Shown here: positions 57,740 through 64,000 of the stretch, one piece after another
Numbering within the stretch: position 1 is the stretch's first letter
Layout: the number at the start of each line of letters is the position of its first letter
Source: Longibacter salinarum
Lineage (GTDB): Bacteria; Bacteroidota; Rhodothermia; Rhodothermales; Salinibacteraceae
Length of the DNA: 64,000 bases
Reading direction: 5' to 3'
Assembly (NCBI RefSeq): GCF_002554795.1
Contig: NZ_PDEQ01000002.1
Coordinates: forward strand, 372,001 to 436,000
Notes under the pieces: model-generated
Database searches by the model: none
The model's input: the letters and a program-made list of their open reading frames with translations, nothing else
Told to the model about the DNA's origin: nothing
Made by a program: the position numbers and the translations under genes

Positions 57740-59698
57740 ATGCACCTCTCTCGGTACCTCGCAGTTGTTTTACTCGCCCTTCTCGGTCTTGGGTTAACCT
57801 CTCCGGCTATAGCCGGTCAGGAGAATCCGGAAGCCGAAATCACGGCGCCCTCACTTATCCTGACGGGGGTTGCGTTCGATGTCACCGTCGATGCGCCAGG
57901 CGACTCGGCAGGTCTGCAGGTGCGACTGGGAGAAGAGACCTTCTCGCTGGAGCAGGCCGAAGAGGAACCGCAGTGGAGAGGCGAAGGGCTCAAGGTGCCA
58001 TCCAGCGGCGCGGTGGAGATCTCCGTGATCAATGGCCAGGGCGCCGTTCTCGCGGAGACGACGTCTCGTGCGCTTCCAGGCTGGATCTCGATCCTTCCTC
58101 CGCTTCTCGCGATCGCGATCGCCCTCGCCTTCAAACGCGTTGTTCCTGCGCTATTCTTTGGCGTGTTTGTCGGGGCAGTTCTTGCAGTCGAAGTGTCGCT
58201 AGGGGGCGTCGCACAGGGCCTCCTCGATACCATGCAGGTGTATGTGCTGCAGGCGCTTGCCGATGAAGGCCATTCGTCGATCATTCTGTTTTCGCTGATG
58301 ATCGGTGGGATGGTCGGCATTATCTCGAAAAACGGCGGTACGCTTGGCATCGTTGATCGGATTACCTCGTATGCCAGCGACTCGCGTCGGGGACAGGTGG
58401 TGACGGGACTGCTCGGCCTCGGCATCTTCTTTGATGACTACGCCAACACCCTGGTCGTTGGCAACACGATGCGGCCGGTCACGGACAAGTTGCGGATTTC
58501 GCGGGAGAAGCTCGCGTACATCGTTGACTCTACCGCAGCCCCTGTCGCATGCCTTGCGTTCGTGACGACGTGGATCGGGTACGAGGTTGGAATCGTCGGC
58601 ACAGCCGTCGCGAACATCGAAGGGCTAACGATGTCTGCCTACTCGATCTTTCTCAACTCCATTCTCTACAGCTTCTATCCGCTCCTCGCTTTGTATTTCG
58701 TTTTTGTAGTGGCGAACTCGAAGCGTGACTTTGGTCCCATGGCGCGGGCCGAACGGCGTGCACGGCAGACCGGCCAGGTCCTTGCCTCCGGAGCAAACGT
58801 TGACGAGGCAGCGGGGGAAGGCGAAGAGTTGAAGCCGAAGGATGGAACACCGCGCTTTGCGTACAACGCGATCATTCCCGTCATCGTCTTGGTTGTGAGC
58901 GTCCTCGGGGGGCTCTACTACACTGGTCTGCAGGCGGTGTCGAACCCCGAAACAGCGACCTTGAGTCAGATTATCGGAGAAGCTGATTCGTACAAGGCGC
59001 TGATGTGGGGATCGCTCCTGGGCGTGCTCGTGGCCGCTGCGCTCTCGGTTGGCCAGCGCATCCTTACACTTGAGGAGACGGTCGAGGCGTGGTACTCGGG
59101 CCTTAAGTCGATGCTCTTTGCGATGATTATCCTCGTGCTTGCCTGGGCGTTGTCGGAGATCACGGCGGTCCTCCACACGGCGGAGTACCTCACCAGCGTG
59201 CTTGGTGACTGGCTGCCGGCCGGTGCGGTGCCCGCGGTCGTCTTTCTGCTCGCAGCAGCCACGGCGTTCGCGACGGGGTCGAGCTGGGGAACGATGGGCA
59301 TTTTGATGCCGCTTGTGGTCCCGCTCACGTGGGCGGTTCTTGCGGCGAACGGCATGAACGATCCTGCACACTACCACATCCTGTACTCGTCGGTATCCTG
59401 CGTCCTGGCGGGCTCCGTGTGGGGTGATCACTGCTCACCGATTTCCGACACCACAATCCTTTCCTCAATGGCGAGCGGCTGTGATCACATCGATCACGTC
59501 CGCACGCAGCTACCGTACGCTATGAGCGTGGGGCTCGTCGCTCTTCTCGTAGGCACACTGCCCGCAGGGTTTGGTCTACCGTGGTGGGTTGGACTCGTCC
59601 TCGGTATGGCGATTCTATCGGGCCTGCTGCGCGTCTTCGGGGAAGAAGTCGACATCGCCGATCCGGACATCGAGCCAGCTCGTGTAGCGAGCAGCTAA
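57740..59698 (+). CDS. NhaC-type Na+/H+ antiporter with exported N-terminal domain
   Basis: 652 residues from ATG 57740. A signal peptide (YLAVVLLALLGLGLTSPAIAG) is followed by an exported beta-sandwich-like domain of about 90 residues (DVTVDAPGDSAGLQVRLGEE). Then comes an NhaC-type transporter with about eleven helices. Family phrases are GLGIFFDDYANTLVVGNTMRP, TAFATGSSWGTMGILMPL and VWGDHCSPISDTTILSS. It should extrude Na+ and suits a halophile. The extra N-terminal domain is not part of ordinary NhaC. Confidence 0.87.
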   Translation: MHLSRYLAVVLLALLGLGLTSPAIAGQENPEAEITAPSLILTGVAFDVTVDAPGDSAGLQVRLGEETFSLEQAEEEPQWRGEGLKVPSSGAVEISVINGQGAVLAETTSRALPGWISILPPLLAIAIALAFKRVVPALFFGVFVGAVLAVEVSLGGVAQGLLDTMQVYVLQALADEGHSSIILFSLMIGGMVGIISKNGGTLGIVDRITSYASDSRRGQVVTGLLGLGIFFDDYANTLVVGNTMRPVTDKLRISREKLAYIVDSTAAPVACLAFVTTWIGYEVGIVGTAVANIEGLTMSAYSIFLNSILYSFYPLLALYFVFVVANSKRDFGPMARAERRARQTGQVLASGANVDEAAGEGEELKPKDGTPRFAYNAIIPVIVLVVSVLGGLYYTGLQAVSNPETATLSQIIGEADSYKALMWGSLLGVLVAAALSVGQRILTLEETVEAWYSGLKSMLFAMIILVLAWALSEITAVLHTAEYLTSVLGDWLPAGAVPAVVFLLAAATAFATGSSWGTMGILMPLVVPLTWAVLAANGMNDPAHYHILYSSVSCVLAGSVWGDHCSPISDTTILSSMASGCDHIDHVRTQLPYAMSVGLVALLVGTLPAGFGLPWWVGLVLGMAILSGLLRVFGEEVDIADPDIEPARVASS

Positions 59699-59763
59699 CG
59701 ATTGGTGTCGAAGGGCTGTAACGGATACGGTCTCCCGCACGTGTTGTGGGTGCGAAATGTCTG

Positions 59764-59793
59764 GGATGCCGCACGAGCTTGTGGGCGGCATCC
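59764..59793 (+). terminator. Hairpin after the NhaC-type gene
   Basis: GGATGCCGC (59764-59772) pairs perfectly with GCGGCATCC (59785-59793). TTGTCACG follows, a poor T tract. It lies 66 bases past the antiporter stop. Confidence 0.5.
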
Positions 59794-59868
59794 TTGTCAC
59801 GCGGTGGGCATCTCTCGCGTGCCGGGTGTTTCGCCAACAAAGACCGCGCTCCGTGCTTTTCTGTCCGT

Positions 59869-60390
59869 ATGTCCGACGTAGGAACCGCATCGTCTACATA
59901 CAAACAGGTCGTCCCCTTTGACCGGGTTCATCAAGATGCGCTCCGGTGGATGATTTCCCGGTTCGACGAGGCCGACATGCAGTACCAGCTCGTCGGTGGG
60001 GCGGCGGCCCGTGTCCACGGGGCAACGCGCCCGATCCACGATCTTGATTTCTACGTCCCTGCGGGGTGTCTCGACACCGTCCGTGAAACCGTCGAGCCAT
60101 ATGTGACCTACGGACCCGTGCGGCAACACGGTGAGGTGTGGCGGCTGTCTTATCTCAAAGCTCGCTACTTGAGCGTTGTTGTCGAGGTCGCCGATGCGTC
60201 GTCCACATCATACTTCGCCCGAAAACGGGGAATGTGGAAAGAGGCTCAGATCGACTTTGAAAACAGCACGGTCTGTTCAATCGGGGATGTAACGGCCAAG
60301 GTCATGCCGGCCGCACAACTCGTCGCCTATAAGCGCGCGATCGACAGGGAGGTGGATCGAATCGATCTCAAGCAGATGCGCGTCAAGTAG
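59869..60390 (+). CDS. Nucleotidyltransferase-fold protein (AbiEii/MNT-like)
   Basis: 173 residues from ATG 59869. LVGGAAARVHGATRPIHDLDFYV (about 42-64) is the GG...DxD core of polymerase-beta-type nucleotidyltransferases, close to the AbiEii toxin/MNT group. The rest (VVVEVADASSTSYFARKRGMW, PAAQLVAYKRAIDREVD) fits the small helical half. No partner antitoxin (AbiEi or HEPN gene) is adjacent, so a toxin role is unproven. It may modify RNA or a small molecule. Confidence 0.72.
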   Translation: MSDVGTASSTYKQVVPFDRVHQDALRWMISRFDEADMQYQLVGGAAARVHGATRPIHDLDFYVPAGCLDTVRETVEPYVTYGPVRQHGEVWRLSYLKARYLSVVVEVADASSTSYFARKRGMWKEAQIDFENSTVCSIGDVTAKVMPAAQLVAYKRAIDREVDRIDLKQMRVK

Positions 60391-60674
60391 AATCGCTTTC
60401 AGACAGTCCGTTCGCCGTATAGTTATCCAGCGAGTCTAGCCACATGGTCGTCGGAGAAGCGTATGGACCGATGCGAAGAGGATGCACTCGTTTCGCGCGC
60501 TCGCCGTTCAGTACGTAGAGGCGGAATGACGCCAGAAGTGTTCGATCAATCCGCTCGAAGTTCACTATCGGCTAGCGATTCCGCCGTTGTAGGTCTATCG
60601 CGTGTCGTCTATCCTTCTAGGTCAACGGACGACATGCGTCCGATCGATCTCATTTGACCAACTCCCTGAATTTT
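60391..60674. other. Intergenic region without supported features
   Basis: 284 bp between the nucleotidyltransferase-fold gene and the cupin gene. I see no hairpin, clear promoter or credible small gene. Confidence 0.35.
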
Positions 60675-61022
60675 ATGCTTCTCGATGCCGATAACCGCCC
60701 GTGGGGTCGCTGGGAAGAATATCTGAACGAGCCCGGCTACCGCGTCAAGCGCATCGTCGTGAACCCCGGTTCGCGCCTTTCTCTTCAGAAGCACGAACAC
60801 CGCAAGGAGCACTGGGTCGTCGTTCGCGGCTCGGGTGTATTCACTCGGAACGATGACAAGATTCGCGTCAGTGAAGGCGACACGTGCTTTATCGACATCG
60901 GCGATGTGCATCGTATCGAAAACGATGGCGACGACTACCTCGTGTTCATCGAGACCCAGATGGGGCTTTGCGTGGAGGACGACATCATTCGGCTCGAGGA
61001 TGACTATGGTCGGGCGGGATAA
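60675..61022 (+). CDS. Cupin protein, mannose-6-phosphate isomerase type II-like
   Basis: 115 residues from ATG 60675 (a TTG at 60654 is in frame). RPWGRWEEYLNEPGYRVKRIVVNPGSRLSLQKHEHRKEHWVVVRG is the metal-binding cupin of type II phosphomannose isomerase: the His-x-His and Glu-His ligands are visible, with a second cupin block GDTCFIDIGDVHRIEN. It is the isolated isomerase-type domain without the nucleotidyltransferase domain of the bifunctional enzymes. It could isomerise mannose-6-phosphate or a related sugar phosphate. Confidence 0.85.
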   Translation: MLLDADNRPWGRWEEYLNEPGYRVKRIVVNPGSRLSLQKHEHRKEHWVVVRGSGVFTRNDDKIRVSEGDTCFIDIGDVHRIENDGDDYLVFIETQMGLCVEDDIIRLEDDYGRAG

Positions 61023-61225
61023 CGCTCTGCCCTTTTGACGCATTGCGTGGCGGTCGCTCAATCCATGACGGCGTAGCGGTGGTCCGACTCGGCTGCCGCC
61101 GCTCCATTTGCACACGTGGGAAGGCAGAATTTGCTTGACACTGCGTTCATGCAGAGGAGGGCACTTGCCAGGGTGAACGGCGTTATAACGTTCTACGCCG
61201 AGGATACCCATATTCCTTTTCGCCC

Positions 61226-61804
61226 ATGGTATTGCCGATTTACACGTTCGGTCATGAGAAACTCCGCGAGGAGACCGAACCGGTCGAGGAAAACTCTGAG
61301 GAGCTGCAGTCGCTCATCGACGATATGGTCGACACGATGTATGCAGCCGCTGGCATCGGTTTGGCCGCTCCCCAGGTCGGTCGAGGTGAGCGTCTGTTCG
61401 TGATCGACGTAACGCCGATGGCCGACGAAATCCGAGAGGAAGGCCAGGAGATCCCGCCGCAGCCGATGGTCTTCATCAATCCCGAGATCGTCGCGGAAAG
61501 CGAGGTTACGTGTGATTACGAAGAGGGCTGTCTCTCTATTCCGGACGTCCGCGAAACCGTGACACGGCCTGAAGCGGTTCGGATTCGCTATCTAGATCGT
61601 GACTTCGAACAACGTGAACGGGAGGTGAGCAGCTTCCTCGCCCGCGTCATTCAACACGAGTTCGATCACCTCTTCGGGGTGCTCTTCACGGACTACCTGG
61701 GTAGTTTTCGTAAGCGCATGGTCCGTCGTTCGCTTCGCAAAATCGCGGATGGAGAGGTTGAGGCCAACTATCCGCTCGTAACGGCCGAAGGAGAGCGCGT
61801 GTAA
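61226..61804 (+). CDS. def: Peptide deformylase
   Basis: 192 residues; removes the formyl group from new proteins. The three motifs are GIGLAAPQVG (43-52), EEGCLSIP with metal Cys102, and QHEFDHL with metal His144 and His148 and catalytic Glu145. There is a slightly long acidic loop (EIREEGQEIPPQP) typical of Bacteroidota deformylases. A methyltransferase gene follows after 36 bases. Confidence 0.96.
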   Translation: MVLPIYTFGHEKLREETEPVEENSEELQSLIDDMVDTMYAAAGIGLAAPQVGRGERLFVIDVTPMADEIREEGQEIPPQPMVFINPEIVAESEVTCDYEEGCLSIPDVRETVTRPEAVRIRYLDRDFEQREREVSSFLARVIQHEFDHLFGVLFTDYLGSFRKRMVRRSLRKIADGEVEANYPLVTAEGERV

Positions 61805-61840
61805 GCCTCGTCTACGTCCAGCTTGTAACCACACGTTTCC

Positions 61841-62500
61841 ATGCTGTCTCGGGATAGACTCCGCGAGGTATACGACAGGGTGGGCTCGAGGCAGGATTCG
61901 CAGTCGTTCTACGAAGCTCCTGCGCTGGACCTCCTGGTACGGTACGGGGCTTTCGGTTCCGCGGAGACGGTTCTCGAGATCGGATGTGGTACGGGGGCAT
62001 TTGCCGAGCGACTTCTGGCGGGGGAGTGTCCGGAAACGACGACCTACGAGGCCATTGAGTTGAGCTGCACGATGGCGTCAATAGCCCGCGCACGACTCGA
62101 GCCGTGGGCGGATCGGGTAACGGTTCGTTGGACTGACGGTGCCCCACCAATCGACAACCCCAGCCGATCGGTGGATCGTGTGGTCGTGGCATACGTGTTC
62201 GACCTGCTTCCCCGCCCGGAGGTGCGCACGTTACTCAGCGAAGCGCGCCGGGTGTTGAAGCCGGGCGGACGGCTGTGCGCATGTGGGCTCGCGCCGGGAA
62301 TTGGACCGATGAGTCGCGCCGTCGAGTGGCTTTGGCGGAGCGTTTTCGCATTGCGGCCAACGCTCGTCGGCGGATGCCGACCGCTTGAGGTTCGACCCCT
62401 GCTGGGTCGCAGTTGGCGCGTACACCACCACGATCACGTGGCACCGTGGGGCGTGCCGTCCGAGGTTCTGGTTGCTACGCCGCGACCCGACACTGTCTAA
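61841..62500 (+). CDS. Class I SAM-dependent methyltransferase
   Basis: 219 residues. Motif I VLEIGCGTGAFAERLL (about 44-59), an acidic motif II (YEAIELS) and RVLKPGGRLCACGLAP (motif III/post) place it in the UbiE/type 11 methyltransferases. The substrate cannot be told. It is closely spaced between def and the znuA gene (30 bases to the latter), so it may be co-transcribed with def. Confidence 0.82.
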   Translation: MLSRDRLREVYDRVGSRQDSQSFYEAPALDLLVRYGAFGSAETVLEIGCGTGAFAERLLAGECPETTTYEAIELSCTMASIARARLEPWADRVTVRWTDGAPPIDNPSRSVDRVVVAYVFDLLPRPEVRTLLSEARRVLKPGGRLCACGLAPGIGPMSRAVEWLWRSVFALRPTLVGGCRPLEVRPLLGRSWRVHHHDHVAPWGVPSEVLVATPRPDTV

Positions 62501-62530
62501 CCATTTTTCTTCTTCTGGACTCCGACCTGA

Positions 62531-63508
62531 ATGCGCATCTTGCTCTCGCCGTGGCGTGGACGGTGCACGCTTCTTCTTATCTGCCTTTTGTTTGTCGGAT
62601 GTACCGATGATGAGGCCTCGTCGGAGCTTCCACCCGGTGCAGATGCAAAACCGTCCATTACGACGACCATCCCGCCGCTCGGGATGATTCTGCGCCCGCT
62701 CGTGGAGGGGCGCGCCGAGGTGCGTGTCCTGCTCGATCCCGGCCAATCGCCTCACACGTATGAGCCCACGCCGTCCGCCGTGCGAGAGCTTTCCGGTAGC
62801 CTAATGCTCGTGCATGCGGACGAACATCTGGATGGCTGGGTCGCATCCCTTCCGGCAAAGCAAACTGTTGCGCTCGTTCCGCTGCTGCCGGAAGCTCAGC
62901 GTCTACAAATGCCTCCTGCAGCGTCGAAGGACCACGCGCACGCAGAGGAATCCAACGGAGGGCATGAGCATGGCGAAGTCGACCCCCACTTTTGGACGTC
63001 GCCGCGAGCCGTGCATAGTCTGTTGCCCGCACTCGTGGACACATTATGCACGGCCGATCCCGGCGGCTGCGCCACCTATCAGATGAACGCAGATTCGCTC
63101 GGGACGCAGCTTGAGGCACTGGATGTTCGAATTTCGACGATGCTGAAGCCGGTTGAAGGCATGCACGTCGGATTGTCGCAGCCGTTCTTCCGCTACTTTC
63201 TCCAGCGATACGGGCTCCACGTCGCAGAAATTATCGAGCCTCGGCCTGCGAAGGAACCATCACCCCAACAGCTATCTCGACAGATTCGACAGCTTCAGGG
63301 CGCAGATGTCCGCGTCATTTTTACGCAGGCGCAGCTTCCCGATCGGTCGGCTCGTGCCGTAGCGGATGCAGCGGAGATTGCGACGGTTAATTTAGATCCG
63401 ATCGGTGGCGTTGAGGGACGGGCGAGTTATGCAGAACTACTCGAATACAACGCGACGCAGATTTTGAACGCACTCGGACCCGAACCCACATCGTCACCGT
63501 CACGTTAA
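62531..63508 (+). CDS. znuA: Zinc/manganese ABC transporter substrate-binding lipoprotein (ZnuA-like)
   Basis: 325 residues. The lipobox LLFVGC gives Cys24. The cluster A-I fold has metal ligands His75 (SPHTYEP) and His153 (DPHFW), and a His/Glu-rich loop (135-147) typical of zinc binders. In the usual HDAFGYF block the His is replaced by Gln217 (SQPFFRYF). The late Asp (VNLDPIGG) is kept. It should capture Zn2+ or Mn2+ for the ATPase encoded 60 bases downstream. The altered third ligand may change metal preference. Confidence 0.86.
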   Translation: MRILLSPWRGRCTLLLICLLFVGCTDDEASSELPPGADAKPSITTTIPPLGMILRPLVEGRAEVRVLLDPGQSPHTYEPTPSAVRELSGSLMLVHADEHLDGWVASLPAKQTVALVPLLPEAQRLQMPPAASKDHAHAEESNGGHEHGEVDPHFWTSPRAVHSLLPALVDTLCTADPGGCATYQMNADSLGTQLEALDVRISTMLKPVEGMHVGLSQPFFRYFLQRYGLHVAEIIEPRPAKEPSPQQLSRQIRQLQGADVRVIFTQAQLPDRSARAVADAAEIATVNLDPIGGVEGRASYAELLEYNATQILNALGPEPTSSPSR

Positions 63509-63568
63509 GCAGGACTTGCACGGGGGTTCTTCCCGTGCATCGAACCGACCGCACGCAGCCACGACTCT

Positions 63569-64000
63569 ATGTCTTCTCCCGCCGTTAGCGTCAGCGATCT
63601 TCTGGTCCGCTTTGGCGACCACCGTGTGCTGGACGGGATCACGTTCGAAGCTCAGGGAGGCGATTTCGTTGCCATTGTGGGGCCCAACGGTGCCGGAAAA
63701 ACGACGTTGATGAAAGTGCTCCTTGGGCTCGATGTGCCCGAAAATGGCATTGCGCGAATCTTTGGGCAGCACCCGCAGCAGGTAGATCCAGGCATCGTCG
63801 GGTACGTGCCGCAGATCAAAACGCTCGACCGATCCTTTCCTGCCCTCGCGATTGAATTGGTCGTGTCCGGGCTCTACGAACACTGGCCGTTTCGCATATC
63901 GCAGGAAGAACGGGAACTGGCGATCGATGCACTCGAGCACGTTCACGCTGAGAAACTAGCGGACCGCTCTCTGTCCGCCCTCTCCGGTGGAGAACTACAA
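63569..64000 (+). CDS. znuC: Metal ABC transporter ATP-binding protein (ZnuC-like), 3' end missing
   Basis: The first 144 codons are present. Walker A GPNGAGKTT (about 38-46), Q loop YVPQIKTLD, and the start of the ABC signature LSGGELQ at the window edge. The ALAIELVVSGLY segment is typical of metal-type ABC ATPases. With the ZnuA-like gene just upstream, it is the ATPase of a zinc/manganese importer. Walker B and the permease gene would lie beyond the window. Confidence 0.9.
   Translation, partial: MSSPAVSVSDLLVRFGDHRVLDGITFEAQGGDFVAIVGPNGAGKTTLMKVLLGLDVPENGIARIFGQHPQQVDPGIVGYVPQIKTLDRSFPALAIELVVSGLYEHWPFRISQEERELAIDALEHVHAEKLADRSLSALSGGELQ

Noticed and set aside
60463-60657. A 64-codon frame between the nucleotidyltransferase-fold and cupin genes
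   Set aside because: Arg/Ser-rich, no motif, and no start context or conservation argument.
1-64000. tRNA, rRNA, insertion sequences and prophage genes
   Set aside because: I looked for T-loop-like GGTTCGAATCC sequences, transposase motifs and integrase motifs and saw none that hold up. A covariance-model search would be decisive for small RNAs.

Overview
The window looks like about 64 kb of chromosome from a salt-adapted member of the Bacteroidota/Rhodothermota line (Salinibacter-like). This is an inference from several things seen together. Almost no gene has a Shine-Dalgarno sequence, and start codons are usually preceded by pyrimidine-rich or A/C-rich stretches. Proteins are rich in Asp and Glu. 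The arginine pathway uses an acetylornithine-type transcarbamylase. There is a HiPIP, an OmpP1/FadL protein, an NhaC-type antiporter and an AGCS sodium symporter, and ftsE lies about 49 kb from ftsX. I found no rRNA, tRNA, CRISPR array, insertion sequence or phage genes.

Layout. 1-4.5 kb: end of a HiPIP gene, a CPBP-type membrane protein, prephenate dehydratase, ftsX and an adhesin-like lipoprotein. 4.7-7.5 kb (minus): an SGNH-hydrolase lipoprotein with a FadL-type porin. 8.3-13 kb: a small acidic-tailed protein, a Ddl-like ATP-grasp ligase, a lysine-2,3-aminomutase-like radical SAM enzyme and a membrane GAF/degenerate-GGDEF protein. 13.4-23.5 kb (minus): ArsR regulator, subtilase lipoprotein, fused branched-chain 2-oxoacid dehydrogenase E1, a PhoB/PhoR-type two-component pair and alanine racemase. 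24-36.6 kb: DPP-IV-like peptidase, a core-deleted AhpD-family protein, dihydroorotase, metallophosphoesterase, D-Ala-D-Ala ligase, a kinase-fold protein paired with an alpha-glucosidase, NDH-2 and a lipoprotein.

36.7-46.4 kb is a complete-looking arginine operon: argG, a P-loop protein of unknown role, argC, argD, argF', argB, argE, argH. Only the first enzyme, N-acylglutamate synthase, is missing. In front of argG is what I consider the best discovery in the window: a 35-codon leader ORF with 10 Arg codons among residues 10-24. A 12-bp intrinsic terminator and a competing 8-bp pairing element follow it. This is the layout of a ribosome-mediated transcription attenuator for arginine.

46.7-64 kb: NrnA-type DHH phosphoesterase, leucyl aminopeptidase, pdxA, a lipoprotein, methyltransferase, ftsE, a membrane protein, sodium:alanine symporter, upp, NhaC-type antiporter with an exported N-terminal domain, a nucleotidyltransferase-fold protein, cupin, peptide deformylase, methyltransferase, and the start of a zinc/manganese ABC transporter (znuA, znuC) cut by the window end.

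Other threads: alr and ddl supply D-Ala-D-Ala for peptidoglycan. The E1 gene has nested inverted repeats upstream. Several intergenic regions carry short degenerate repeats (CTTCCA-type, TGAACNN heptads, 14-mers) that no gene explains.
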